Shown here in pieces: positions 7,492 to 16,241 of a stretch of DNA of 64,000 nucleotides (within the stretch, counting starts at the first letter, position 1; each line of letters starts with the position of its first letter). The translations under genes were made by a program, and so were the position numbers. The notes under the pieces are model-generated. The model was not told the DNA's origin. It saw nothing but the letters and a program-made list of their open reading frames with translations, and made no database searches. Where the stretch lies: the NCBI RefSeq assembly GCF_028464145.1, contig NZ_JAQPCG010000005.1, positions 248,001 through 312,000 on the forward strand, in the 5' to 3' direction. The stretch is from Maribacter sp. PR1 (GTDB taxonomy: Bacteria; Bacteroidota; Bacteroidia; Flavobacteriales; Flavobacteriaceae).

Positions 7492-8247
7492 ATGAACGTA
7501 ATAATTATCGAAGACGAAAAGCCGGCAGCAAGAAGACTGGGAAGGCTGTTATCTGATTTAAATGTAGAGGTTACCACCATGCTGCATTCGGTGGAAGAAT
7601 CATTATCCTGGTTCCAGGAGAATGAACATCCAGACCTTATTTTTTTAGATATTCAACTTTCAGATGGACTCTCTTTTGAAATCTTCGACATTGTTGACGT
7701 AAAAAGTGCCATCATATTTACCACAGCCTATGATGAATATGCCCTTCAAGCCTTTAAACTTAATAGTATTGATTATTTATTGAAGCCAATTGACGATGAA
7801 GAATTGGAAAGTGCCGTGAATAAATTCCGTAGTTTAAAACCGGAGTCCAAAAAACTCTCCTTGGACTTTGAGGACATCAAAAAACTTTTGGTAAACCCCC
7901 TGGAAAGGGAATACAAAAAAAGATTTACGGCTAAAGTAGGACAGCATTTGAAAATCATCAATGCAGATGATGTAGAGTGTTTCTATAGTGAAAATAAGGG
8001 TACGTATGCGGCAACTTCCGACGGCAGGAATTATCTTTTGGATACCACTTTGGAAAATTTGGAAGAAGAGTTACAACCCAATACTTTTTTCAGGGTAAGC
8101 CGCAAATTTTACGTCAATATTAATTTTATAAAGGATATTATTTCCTACACCAACTCTAGGTTGCAAATAAAATTGAACTCTTTTTCGGAACAGGAGATTA
8201 TTGTAAGTAGGGAGCGTGTAAAGGACTTTAAACTTTGGTTGGAATAA
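7492..8247 (+). CDS. LytTR-family response regulator
   Basis: A 251-residue regulator. The receiver domain (1-115) has the acidic pair Glu7/Asp8 (IIEDEKPAARR), phosphoacceptor Asp53 (LIFLDIQLSDG), Thr77 (IIFTTAYDEYA) and Lys98 (LLKPID). After a linker, residues about 148-250 are a LytTR DNA-binding domain (KIINADDVECFYSENKGTYA, then FRVSRKFYVNINFIKDI and VSRERVKDFKLWL). LytTR proteins bind direct repeats of a nine-base motif; that motif is present once in each of the promoter elements at 3081 and 5656. It pairs with the LytS-type kinase at 4216. The gene ends 11 nt from the convergent LETM1-related gene with no clear terminator between. Confidence 0.93.
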   Translation: MNVIIIEDEKPAARRLGRLLSDLNVEVTTMLHSVEESLSWFQENEHPDLIFLDIQLSDGLSFEIFDIVDVKSAIIFTTAYDEYALQAFKLNSIDYLLKPIDDEELESAVNKFRSLKPESKKLSLDFEDIKKLLVNPLEREYKKRFTAKVGQHLKIINADDVECFYSENKGTYAATSDGRNYLLDTTLENLEEELQPNTFFRVSRKFYVNINFIKDIISYTNSRLQIKLNSFSEQEIIVSRERVKDFKLWLE

Positions 8248-8258
8248 CCCCCTTTTAA

Positions 8259-9452
8259 TTACTCCCCTTTTTCGACCCGGTTCTCATCAAATGCCGATGG
8301 TAGTAATTTAGGAATTAGTTTAATAAAAATGGGTAAGAGGATTGCTCCTCCTGGAAGCAAGAATATCGCTAACGAGGGTATACTTTTAAAAATATCCAAT
8401 AATTGTGACTGTACTTTCTTCTTCTCCTCTTTGGAAAGGTCCCTTATGGTAGATTTGGAAAGCAAGGAAACCAACTCGGCGCTTTCGGAGAGTTCCTTAT
8501 GCAATCGCTTTCTATTTCTGAGAATGAGCCTGTTTACCAATTTGGACATACTGTCGTAAAATTGGACGGCCATATTGTGCTCCTGTAGAAAAGGTATCGT
8601 CTCTTTGTTTGAAGTTATGAAATAGGAGACATGGGAGAGTGAGTCTTGAATGGTCTGTTCATCAAGTTTCAGGTCTTTGCCAATATTATAAATAAATTCA
8701 GATTCAATATACTCCAAGGAGTGGTCCTCCCAAACTGTAAGGCACGCTAAATCCAATAAATACCTATTCTCCCACTCATCCTTATTATTAATTAGTTGCT
8801 GTCTATACGAATCGTCAAACCTTTGGGAATCACTATTAATAAAGGTCAGGGAAGAAGCAAGTAATTGTGCCAGTTTTTCGTCTTTTTTATTCTTTTCCTT
8901 AGAACTTAAGGCATGATAGGTAATATTGATCGATAAATACTCTAGCTTTTGAGCATGTTTTTTAATCCCCTTCGCATTTAATAGATATTTTCTAAATAGG
9001 AGAACATCGATAAATAAGAGGGAGTTGGTAATAAAACTGTTAAATGTTTTACTGATGATGTTATCCTCGAGATAAACTCTGGATTCCAGTATTTTCTCCA
9101 ATTTGGAAGAAGTTTTGTTTCCAGAAAATAGTTTTCCTAAAAATGAAAGCTTATTAACCTCCAAGGTTTCATAAAATTCAAAAATATTCTTTAAGAAGAG
9201 TTCAAAATCGCTTTCAGAGTTTTCAATTTTAAAGGTAAAATAGAGGGCCGTCAACAAGTTTATTTTAGCCTTTTCATCTTCGGAAAAAGTGTGCTCGGGA
9301 GTTATAAAACTGGGGTATCCCGTATTGATTCCATAGACAAAACCGGTCTTTTTTAAATCCTCGAACAAATTTTGGAACGTGGTATAGCTCCCATTATGGC
9401 TCTTGACCAAGGACCCAAACTTATCTATCCAACCACTTGCGGACGGGTTCAT
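8259..9452 (-). CDS. LETM1-related protein
   Basis: A 397-residue protein. The C-terminal part (about residues 330-385) carries the LETM1-like pattern LSKEEKKKVQSQLLDIFKSI followed by a Pro-rich hydrophobic segment FLLPGGAILLPIFIKLIPK and a short acidic/basic tail, as in bacterial LETM1-related proteins described as biofilm-associated in flavobacteria. The N-terminal 300 residues are helical with no signal peptide and no recognisable catalytic motif. Mitochondrial LETM1 is an ion-exchange protein of the inner membrane; transfer of that function to bacterial homologues is not established. It is a single gene, convergent with the LytTR regulator and divergent from the DUF4331 operon. Confidence 0.75.
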   Translation of the reverse strand: MNPSASGWIDKFGSLVKSHNGSYTTFQNLFEDLKKTGFVYGINTGYPSFITPEHTFSEDEKAKINLLTALYFTFKIENSESDFELFLKNIFEFYETLEVNKLSFLGKLFSGNKTSSKLEKILESRVYLEDNIISKTFNSFITNSLLFIDVLLFRKYLLNAKGIKKHAQKLEYLSINITYHALSSKEKNKKDEKLAQLLASSLTFINSDSQRFDDSYRQQLINNKDEWENRYLLDLACLTVWEDHSLEYIESEFIYNIGKDLKLDEQTIQDSLSHVSYFITSNKETIPFLQEHNMAVQFYDSMSKLVNRLILRNRKRLHKELSESAELVSLLSKSTIRDLSKEEKKKVQSQLLDIFKSIPSLAIFLLPGGAILLPIFIKLIPKLLPSAFDENRVEKGE

Positions 9453-9632
9453 AACCTACATTTTTAGAAGAAGCAAAGTTAGTTAATTAGTGGTTTTCTT
9501 TATTCAACATATTTGTGGTATGGAATTCTTTTTTATGTGGACCTTTTTACTAATAGTAAGGCCCGTTTAAGTTAATGGTCTTTATTCGAACCGACTCCTA
9601 TTCTTCTTAACATTTATTTAACAACTAAAACC

Positions 9633-9656
9633 AAACCCCTGAAATAATACTTCGTA
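9633..9656 (+). promoter_or_regulatory. ECF-type promoter of the DUF4331 operon
   Basis: AAAC (9633-9636), 16 nt, then CGTA (9653-9656), 34 nt before the DUF4331 start. This is the core arrangement known for many ECF sigma factors (for example TGAAAC-N16-CGTA for Bacillus SigW). Related sites at 16067 and 16159 and an ECF sigma gene at 19043 support it. The assignment to that sigma factor is inference. Confidence 0.5.
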
Positions 9657-9690
9657 GGTAAGGGTGATTCTAATCTAAAAATTAATAAGA

Positions 9691-10401
9691 ATGAAAAAGA
9701 CAAAATTAGTTACCGGTCTAGGCGTTTTGGCCCTGGCAGCAGCTGTTCTTGTGGCCGCGGATCATATTGATGCGCCAGACGCTATGGGAACCAGTGCGGA
9801 CATTGCCGACTTTTACGCTTTTGAACCTTCAGAGGGTTCGGACAACACAGTTTTTGCAGTGGATCTGCAATCCAACGTATTACCAGATTTGGCTTACGGG
9901 ACATTTGATGAGAATGTATTGACGGAAATCAATATTGATACGGATGATGATTTAGTGGAAGATTTAGTTATCCAAGCAATTCCTAGAGATGGAAAAATGT
10001 ATTTTTTTGGACCTGTTGCACCAAGTAGTACAGGTATTAGTGGTGAAGTGATGGTAGATTCGCCTTTGGGATCTGTTGATATTTCATCGGATACGGCTAT
10101 AGTTGAAACGACCGATGATGGGGTTTCTCTTTTTGCGGGGCCAAGACAGGATGCCTTCTTTTTTGACTTCTTTCAGTTTAATGCTGTAATAGGAGGAATG
10201 GCACCCCAAGGATTTAAGCCAGCAGGCGATCCAGACGCTACCGACGATGATGATACTACAGCTGTGGATACTTTTGATGGTGCCAATACCATGTCCATCG
10301 TAGTGGAAATCCCCAATAGTTTGTTGGGTGAAACTACTGCGGTAAATGTTCTTGGTCTTCCCGTTTATAAAACATGGGTAACTACAAACTCAAAACAATA
10401 A
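9691..10401 (+). CDS. DUF4331 family exported protein
   Basis: A 236-residue protein with a signal peptide (KKTKLVTGLGVLALAAAVLVAA). The mature sequence starts DHIDAPDAMGTSADIADFYAF, the hallmark beginning of DUF4331 proteins, and continues with Asp-rich segments (NIDTDDDLVEDL, DATDDDDTTAVDTFDGANT) and a SIVVEIP strand. It is shorter than many DUF4331 proteins; the remaining half of the family fold appears to be carried by the lipoprotein encoded 25 nt downstream. Function unknown; Asp-rich loops suggest Ca2+ binding. An ECF-type promoter lies directly upstream. Confidence 0.85.
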   Translation: MKKTKLVTGLGVLALAAAVLVAADHIDAPDAMGTSADIADFYAFEPSEGSDNTVFAVDLQSNVLPDLAYGTFDENVLTEINIDTDDDLVEDLVIQAIPRDGKMYFFGPVAPSSTGISGEVMVDSPLGSVDISSDTAIVETTDDGVSLFAGPRQDAFFFDFFQFNAVIGGMAPQGFKPAGDPDATDDDDTTAVDTFDGANTMSIVVEIPNSLLGETTAVNVLGLPVYKTWVTTNSKQ

Positions 10402-10426
10402 TTAAGAATTTTTAAAACTTTTAAAG

Positions 10427-11221
10427 ATGAAACTATATAATTTAAAATATGTACTTCTATCGTTTTGCGCTGTAGCTTTTTTGGCTTCTTGCAATAATGA
10501 TGACGATTACACTCCACCTATGGCGGCAGCCACCTGTGAGGATGGTGTTATGAATGGCGATGAAACTGGTATTGATTGTGGTGGGTTCTGTACTCCTTGT
10601 GAGGATGCAATGGAGCCCATGATGCCAGATTTCTCGGGAACCTATGCCCAAGTTGATTTTATGGGTAGACCAGGTATTAATACGGTGTTGAGTGCGGATG
10701 ACGCTACCAAAAATGCACATAATAGGGCAATACCTTCGGAAATGGTCGCTACTTTTCAAGCTGGGTTTGAGGCTAGATTAGAAGCTTACCACGATGTATA
10801 TGCGAATATACTGGGAGCAGACCCTGCAGCAGTCAATTTTGAACCTAATATCCTCGGTGATATTCTGAACGGACCGGACGATGACGGTTTTACAAATAAC
10901 CCGGTATCGGCAACCGTTTTAACTACGGTATTGGCAAGTGATGTTTTGGAGGTAGCACCAAATTTACCTACTACCTATTTTAATCCCGGTATGGGAGCAC
11001 CGAACTATGAAGGTGCCATAGGACTTACGGGTAGAACCCCACAAGATGATGTAATTGATGTCTCTTTGATTTTATTATTCGGTGGTGGCGATGGCGCACG
11101 ATTTAGCGGACAGGATACCGATATGGATGGCATGGCGGACCTACCTCGATTAACTTCCGATGGTGTTGGCCTCACTGCCGATATTTCTACAACATTCCCT
11201 TATTTGGGAGCTCCTGAATAA
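10427..11221 (+). CDS. DUF4331-like lipoprotein with CxDGxxNGxETGxDCGG motif
   Basis: A 264-residue lipoprotein: signal peptide with lipobox LASC, Cys22 followed by NNDDD. Residues about 37-58 hold a Cys-rich motif (CEDGVMNGDETGIDCGG, then FCTPC) that recurs in many secreted Bacteroidota proteins, often as a linker near the anchor. The remainder (VDFMGRPGINTVL, then KNAHNRAIPSEM) resembles the C-terminal half of DUF4331 proteins, where Asn-rich segments of this kind occur. With the upstream gene it probably forms a two-part cell-surface complex, an inference from synteny and complementary halves. A strong terminator follows at 11242. Confidence 0.75.
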   Translation: MKLYNLKYVLLSFCAVAFLASCNNDDDYTPPMAAATCEDGVMNGDETGIDCGGFCTPCEDAMEPMMPDFSGTYAQVDFMGRPGINTVLSADDATKNAHNRAIPSEMVATFQAGFEARLEAYHDVYANILGADPAAVNFEPNILGDILNGPDDDGFTNNPVSATVLTTVLASDVLEVAPNLPTTYFNPGMGAPNYEGAIGLTGRTPQDDVIDVSLILLFGGGDGARFSGQDTDMDGMADLPRLTSDGVGLTADISTTFPYLGAPE

Positions 11222-11241
11222 AGACTATGAAAAAGAGGAGC

Positions 11242-11271
11242 AAGGGGGAGCATTAAACCTCCCCCTTTTTT
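11242..11271 (+). terminator. Rho-independent terminator after the DUF4331 pair
   Basis: AAGGGGGAG (11242-11250) and CTCCCCCTT (11259-11267) form a perfect nine-base stem with an eight-base loop and a T tract. It would stop or reduce read-through into the TPR lipoprotein gene, which starts 33 nt further on. Confidence 0.85.
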
Positions 11272-11303
11272 ATAAATAAAAACACAACCCAAAAAAACAA
11301 ACA

Positions 11304-12581
11304 ATGAAACGCTATTTATACTTTTTAGTACTAGTACTCATATTTTCCTGTACCAATAGGGAAGTTGGGCATATTGCTAAAGCAGAAGACTACAATGGGT
11401 ATTTATCCTCCAATCCGGCGAAAACATCGTCTAAATATTTTAAACTCTGGAATTCCAAGATTAGACCGGACAGCATGCAGCTTACCAGTTTTGGAATCAT
11501 TGGGGGAGAATATAACCGATACTTTAAGGAAACCGGAGATATAACCTATCTTAAAAAAGCGGAGCAAAGCTTGGAAAGGGCGGTTGAGATAGCTTCCATT
11601 GGCAGAGCAGGTTACAGAAGGTCACTAGCAAGAAACTACATCTCCCAACACCGTTTCAAGGAAGCACTTACTTTGGCCCAGCAGGCCATGGAAATTGGTT
11701 CTGACCCTGTTGAAAGCCAATATCTTCTTTTTGACATCCATATGGAATTAGGGAATTACGATGAAGCGGAAAAGTATCTGGATAGTACTAAGAACTTGAA
11801 GGACTTTGGATACTTAATCAGATTGGCCAAATGGAATGACTATAAGGGTGATTTGGATACTACAATTAACTTTATGGAAAAGGCAAAGGAAATTGCCATT
11901 GCTTCCAAAAATGAATCCTTAATAATTTGGAGTGTTACCAATCTGGCGGATTATTATGGGCATGCAGGAAGAATAGAGGATTCCTACAATAATTATTTGA
12001 AGGCCTTGGAATTGGATGGGAATAACGCGTATGCCAAAAAAGGTATTGCATGGATAGCTTTTTCAAATGATGACAACCCAGAAGAGGCTATGCGAATCCT
12101 GGATTCGATTACAACAACATATAATGCACCAGATTATTACTTGTTAAAGGCTGAAATTGCAGATTATTTGGGCCAAGATTTTATCCGAATGAAAAATTTG
12201 GATACCTATTTTCAAATTACCTCAAATCCCGCATATGGCGATATGTATAATGCCTATAACCTAGGCCTATATCTAGATGAAACCGGACAGCTTGAAAAAG
12301 GTTTGAGATTGGCAAAGAAGGAGGTTGAAAATAGGCCAACTCCTGAGTCATACAGTTGGTTGGCATATAGTTATTTAAAAAATGGCGACAAAATAAAGGC
12401 CAAGGATCTTATGGATACATATGTAGCCAACAAAACCTTTGAGCCTGCATTATTATACCAAGTTGCAGAGGTGTATAAAGCGAATGAAGACTTTGAAAAA
12501 GTACAGGAATTAAAGAATGAACTTGTGGGGGCCGCCTATGAACTTGGTCCTATTATGGAAAAGCAGATTCAGGACTTGTAA
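11304..12581 (+). CDS. TPR-repeat lipoprotein
   Basis: A 425-residue lipoprotein: a short signal peptide with lipobox IFSC and Cys16. The mature part is a chain of TPR-like helix pairs: LKKAEQSLERAVEIAS, FKEALTLAQQAMEIG, YDEAEKYLDS, EDSYNNYLKALELDGNNAYAK and later LEKGLRLAKKEVENRPTP. TPR solenoids mediate protein-protein contacts; the membrane anchor places it at the envelope. In flavobacteria such proteins are commonly found next to DUF4331 pairs, so it may belong to the same surface system even though a terminator intervenes. A terminator follows at 12635. Confidence 0.82.
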   Translation: MKRYLYFLVLVLIFSCTNREVGHIAKAEDYNGYLSSNPAKTSSKYFKLWNSKIRPDSMQLTSFGIIGGEYNRYFKETGDITYLKKAEQSLERAVEIASIGRAGYRRSLARNYISQHRFKEALTLAQQAMEIGSDPVESQYLLFDIHMELGNYDEAEKYLDSTKNLKDFGYLIRLAKWNDYKGDLDTTINFMEKAKEIAIASKNESLIIWSVTNLADYYGHAGRIEDSYNNYLKALELDGNNAYAKKGIAWIAFSNDDNPEEAMRILDSITTTYNAPDYYLLKAEIADYLGQDFIRMKNLDTYFQITSNPAYGDMYNAYNLGLYLDETGQLEKGLRLAKKEVENRPTPESYSWLAYSYLKNGDKIKAKDLMDTYVANKTFEPALLYQVAEVYKANEDFEKVQELKNELVGAAYELGPIMEKQIQDL

Positions 12582-12634
12582 TTGGTAAACCCAATTTTCA
12601 TTTCCAGTTTGTTTTAGGTTGGATTGTTTTTTGG

Positions 12635-12666
12635 AAACGTCATGATTTTAGGGTCATGGCGTTTTT
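12635..12666 (+). terminator. Rho-independent terminator after the TPR lipoprotein
   Basis: AAACGTCATGA (12635-12645) pairs with TCATGGCGTTT (12654-12664), with one T-G pair, an eight-base loop and a terminal T run. It lies 54 nt after the stop codon. Confidence 0.8.
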
Positions 12667-12817
12667 AACTCTGTGCATTTCATCGAAAAATTAACTTATT
12701 TTAAGATTTAATTGGATGAAATACATATATTTATCGATAAAGTGCATAACTAAGCTATTCCAAGGGCCCCAAACACCCTTTAATAGTAAAAGAATTTAAC
12801 CAAACCAAACCTTAAAC

Positions 12818-12931
12818 ATGCTTGTTATGGAATACCTACTCTTCTCTTTATGGATTGCAGCTATGGCCATTATGCTGGGTAAAACAATATTGGCACATCG
12901 ATCACTTAAAAAAATACTGGATAGAAAATAA
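12818..12931 (+). CDS. Small single-span membrane protein (37 aa)
   Basis: A 37-codon open frame starting at ATG 12818 (or 12827) in the otherwise gene-free stretch between the TPR lipoprotein and the MMPL gene. The product has one hydrophobic span (YLLFSLWIAAMAIMLGK) and a basic C-terminus (RSLKKILDRK), the layout of many real bacterial small membrane proteins, and it ends 3 nt before the convergent MMPL stop. No homologue is known to me. The rest of the 352-nt intergenic stretch holds the terminator at 12635 and A+T-rich DNA. Support is compositional only. Confidence 0.4.
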   Translation: MLVMEYLLFSLWIAAMAIMLGKTILAHRSLKKILDRK

Positions 12932-12933
12932 GT

Positions 12934-15183
12934 CTACTCTTCCTTTAACATTTTTCTAATTAAGACCGGTAATAGTAGTAAATCCAAAATTAAGGCTGTT
13001 ACTAGGGTTACACTGATAATAAGTCCTATCGTTATACTGGGTTGGTGAATGGAGAACAACATGACCATGAATCCAAAGAACAGGATAATCGTCGTAATAA
13101 CCAATGCTCTACCTGTATGCGCAAAGGTCTTCTCCAATGATTCTTCTTGGGTAAGTCCCTGGGTAATTCCCAATTTATATTTCCCCAAGAAATGAATGGT
13201 ATCATCTACCGCGATTCCAAATACGATGGCGAATACCACCGATAATGAAGCTTCTAACGGAATGTTCAAGAACCCTAGGACACTTCCGGCAAACAGAATG
13301 GGAAGAATATTCGGGATTAAGGAAATAATGAACATTTTAAAATTGCGAAACACCAAGACCATAATAATACCGATAAGTAATAGACCATAGAACAGCCCTT
13401 CTAACAAACTAGCTCTTATATATTCCGAGTTTTTGTCCAATAACATACTTTTTCCCGTAACTTTTACCTTAATTTTTGAAGTATCTAATTGGGTGAGGGC
13501 AAAACTTTCGATTTTTTGATATACTGATTTTAAACTATCCGTACCTATGTCCTGGAGTTTCCCATTAATTCGGGCCATAGTTCTATCCGTATTTACAAAT
13601 CGTTCCAATTGTCTTCTTGCGAGCCTCTGTACATCTCGCTTATAACTTTCAAAGGTTGGTTCTTTTTCGGGTAGTGTCAAGAACTCCGATTTATTCAAAT
13701 TATTCGCCTTATGAACGATTTTAAAGGGCAAATTAGAGGACTGAAGATTACCAATGGACGGATAGGTTTTTAGATGATCCATCAATTTTTCTATTTCCAA
13801 GACCACCGAAAAATCAAGGACTGAGTAATTCCCTTGAGCCATTACCGCCACTTCCAAAGGACGGAAACCGGCATAATTTGTTTGAAAATATTCAAAGTCC
13901 GATGCAATTTCACTTTTATTGGGCAATGTTCTTTTAAACTCATAGTTGGTACTGATCAAACTAATTCCCCAGAGACATAATCCGGTAAAAACGGCGGTGC
14001 CAATTAAAATGCTTCGTGGATTTTTTTTGGTAAATGTATTTATTTCAAGCAGGTAATTGACCCACCTTTTGGAAATACTCTTTCTTCCTAAGAGCTTTTT
14101 TTTAGGAATGGAAATAAGTAGGGATCCAGTAAAGAATATTACGGTAATATATGCTACTAGGACGCCTATAGCAGCGTTAATGCCAAACTCCTGAATACTC
14201 ACTAACCTGGACGATAAAAGGGTGGTAAATCCAATAGCTGTCGTTACAGAAGTCAATAAAGTGGTAAGTCCTACCTCTTTTAACGAGGATTGTATGGCTG
14301 CATACCTGTTTTTACCAGATTGTATTTTTCTTATGAAACTGTCGGTAACATGTATAACATCCGATGTGCCTACAATAAGCATTAATACGGGGTAGAAAGC
14401 AGCCATGGCATTGAGCTCCTTTCCCCAAAGTGCAAGAATTCCCATAAAAATAATTAAGGAAAGACTTATGGAGGCCATGGATATGAGCACCAGGGGTAAG
14501 CTTCGATATACCAACAATAGTATGATCAGTACCAAAATAGCCGCTATAATACTGGTTTTTAGCACTTCACTTTTTTGCATTTCAACAATGGCTTCTAAGA
14601 AGAAGGCCCTTCCCAGGATATGATAGTTACTTAATTTATGATTTTTGAGAGACGTACGTATCTGAGCTAATAAGCGCTCGGATTGTTTATAATCCAAATC
14701 ATCTTGTGTCCGTAAAGCAACTACTGTGGAATTTGCTTTTTGCTCTATCAGAAAATTGATAAATAACCCATCTTCTTTTATTTTTTCCCAATCTTGCTTG
14801 TAGGCGAGACTGTCCTGAATATGAACGATGGGTAGTGTAGTGTACCCTAAGGAAGTTTTTAGTGGATAGGAGAGTGAGGTAAGGGAGGCACTTTCTGTAA
14901 CGAATTCAAATTTCTGACTCGCTGCGGAAAAGGCTTTGAATCGTTCCAGAAACTCTTGGTCAAAAATAGTAGGTTGATTTTCTACTGCAATCAATAAAAA
15001 ATTATCATCCGTACCAAACTCATCTACAAATTCCATATAGAACTCAAGGTCTGGGTCTTCTTCCGGAAAAAATTGGCTAAAATCGAATGAAAACTTTAAA
15101 TCGCCCAATATCGAGGCAGAAGCTACCCCAAGGACAATAAACAAAACGATACATACTTTTTTTAAAATTGAAAGATTGGTCAT
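12934..15183 (-). CDS. RND superfamily MMPL-type exporter
   Basis: A 749-residue transporter with the two-fold MMPL/patched layout: a first span at about 8-28, a large periplasmic loop (29-205), a cluster of membrane spans (about 208-360, with the region around STVVALRTQDD just before it), a second loop (400-580), and a second span cluster (about 585-745) containing the signature VVFAIVFGIAVDDTIHFLGKY with paired Asp typical of proton-driven RND pumps. In the first cluster the matching segment is MLIVGTSDVIHVTDSF. Proteins of this class export lipids, hopanoids or hydrophobic compounds; the substrate here is unknown. The DUF547 gene lies 69 nt upstream on the same strand and both may be one unit driven by the ECF-type site at 16067. 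Confidence 0.88.
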   Translation of the reverse strand: MTNLSILKKVCIVLFIVLGVASASILGDLKFSFDFSQFFPEEDPDLEFYMEFVDEFGTDDNFLLIAVENQPTIFDQEFLERFKAFSAASQKFEFVTESASLTSLSYPLKTSLGYTTLPIVHIQDSLAYKQDWEKIKEDGLFINFLIEQKANSTVVALRTQDDLDYKQSERLLAQIRTSLKNHKLSNYHILGRAFFLEAIVEMQKSEVLKTSIIAAILVLIILLLVYRSLPLVLISMASISLSLIIFMGILALWGKELNAMAAFYPVLMLIVGTSDVIHVTDSFIRKIQSGKNRYAAIQSSLKEVGLTTLLTSVTTAIGFTTLLSSRLVSIQEFGINAAIGVLVAYITVIFFTGSLLISIPKKKLLGRKSISKRWVNYLLEINTFTKKNPRSILIGTAVFTGLCLWGISLISTNYEFKRTLPNKSEIASDFEYFQTNYAGFRPLEVAVMAQGNYSVLDFSVVLEIEKLMDHLKTYPSIGNLQSSNLPFKIVHKANNLNKSEFLTLPEKEPTFESYKRDVQRLARRQLERFVNTDRTMARINGKLQDIGTDSLKSVYQKIESFALTQLDTSKIKVKVTGKSMLLDKNSEYIRASLLEGLFYGLLLIGIIMVLVFRNFKMFIISLIPNILPILFAGSVLGFLNIPLEASLSVVFAIVFGIAVDDTIHFLGKYKLGITQGLTQEESLEKTFAHTGRALVITTIILFFGFMVMLFSIHQPSITIGLIISVTLVTALILDLLLLPVLIRKMLKEE

Positions 15184-15252
15184 AAAGTAAACTACCGTAG
15201 TGGTCTTTTAAGCGAAATATCACTTTATTGTTGGGGCAAAGAAAACCTAATT

Positions 15253-16041
15253 TCAGAGGTCTACAAAATTATCCAAATCTAAGGTCCAATCATAATTTTT
15301 ATAGTTAATGTCTATCCCTTTGGTAGTAGGAATAAGCCCTTCCTTTTTTAAAATGTCCTTTACTCCGCTTTTTCCTCCAAAGTCGCCTCGGAACCAATTA
15401 AAAAGGGAGGTAACAGCGACTTCCTTTTTTGGTTTGTCATAATCGGTAGTACGCTGCAAATATTTGGTGGTCCCTTTGCTGAACTGCTCGTCCAATCTTT
15501 CCCATTCATAAATGGCTACTGGCGGACAGTCTTTTGCCCCACAGTTTAATGCAAAGTGTATGCGGTAATCCCGTTCGTCTACCCTTAGTTTTCTTTCCAA
15601 TTTTCCAGGAAACCACTTTCTTATATAACCGAGTCCATATTCCCATTGTGATTTTCGAATGATGCCATGCTCAATTTTTGCAAAGGAAATCGTATCACCG
15701 GCAATAGGAATTTGTTCTTTCTTAAAAAATTCCCCTCTGTCATTGTACAGATCAGGATTTTCTTTTAACAAGACTTGGATGTAAGCATTGTAAATATTTA
15801 CCCAAAAGGCTAATTTCTTATTATTGGTATCCAGTGCCCTTTCCAATTCACCTATGGTTGATTTGGCTAAGGTTCTTTGAATATCCGAGGTATCTTCGTT
15901 ATTTTTTATTTTGAGCAAAAAGTTCTCGGAAAGTTCGTTATAGTCTCTTGTGTTTTTTTGAGTTTCTGGTAAATTGTCAGTGCTTTTGCATCCAATTAAT
16001 CCAATTAGAACCAGACCAAAGAAATATTTTAGCGTCATCAT
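15253..16041 (-). CDS. DUF547 domain lipoprotein
   Basis: A 262-residue lipoprotein: signal peptide with lipobox LIGC and Cys18. The DUF547 pattern is visible: LAFWVNIYNAYIQVLL (about 80-96), EHGIIRK (about 125), DYRIHFALNCGAKDCPPVAIYE with the conserved Cys pair (about 158-180), and SLFNWFRGDFGG (about 212-224). DUF547 proteins are of unknown function and related to cysteine-dependent folds. A two-part ECF-like site (AAAC-N17-CGTA) lies 26 nt upstream on this strand. It is upstream of the MMPL exporter, a frequent pairing in Bacteroidota that suggests joint action at the envelope. Confidence 0.85.
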   Translation of the reverse strand: MMTLKYFFGLVLIGLIGCKSTDNLPETQKNTRDYNELSENFLLKIKNNEDTSDIQRTLAKSTIGELERALDTNNKKLAFWVNIYNAYIQVLLKENPDLYNDRGEFFKKEQIPIAGDTISFAKIEHGIIRKSQWEYGLGYIRKWFPGKLERKLRVDERDYRIHFALNCGAKDCPPVAIYEWERLDEQFSKGTTKYLQRTTDYDKPKKEVAVTSLFNWFRGDFGGKSGVKDILKKEGLIPTTKGIDINYKNYDWTLDLDNFVDL

Positions 16042-16066
16042 GATGTTTGATTTTATTATTTAAACC

Positions 16067-16091
16067 TACGTAATCCTTTGGGGTAAGGTTT
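16067..16091 (-). promoter_or_regulatory. ECF-type promoter of the DUF547-MMPL unit
   Basis: On the minus strand AAAC (16091-16088) is followed by 17 nt and CGTA (16070-16067), 25 nt before the DUF547 start. CGTAGG and an upstream ACCCC are shared with the site at 9633. Confidence 0.45.
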
Positions 16092-16158
16092 TATACTAGG
16101 TCGTAAATGTTAAGGAAACTTTCAATCAAGTTTTTGTGAGGTAATTTTCACAAAAGTA

Positions 16159-16183
16159 AAACTGTTTCCATTCTAATTACGTA
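16159..16183 (+). promoter_or_regulatory. ECF-type promoter of the glycosyltransferase-VOC unit
   Basis: AAAC (16159-16162), 17 nt, then CGTA (16180-16183), 58 nt before the glycosyltransferase start. With the minus-strand site at 16067 it makes the divergent 200-bp region two-sided for the same putative sigma factor. Confidence 0.4.
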
Positions 16184-16241
16184 GATTTATTAAAATACCA
16201 ATGATACAAGGTACGGTTTTGGTAACAAGAGGTTTGCTTAT

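Noticed and set aside
12770-12800. AAGGG...CCCTT near 12773-12791 as a hairpin masking the start of the small ORF
   Set aside because: Only five pairs with a poor loop; too weak to claim.
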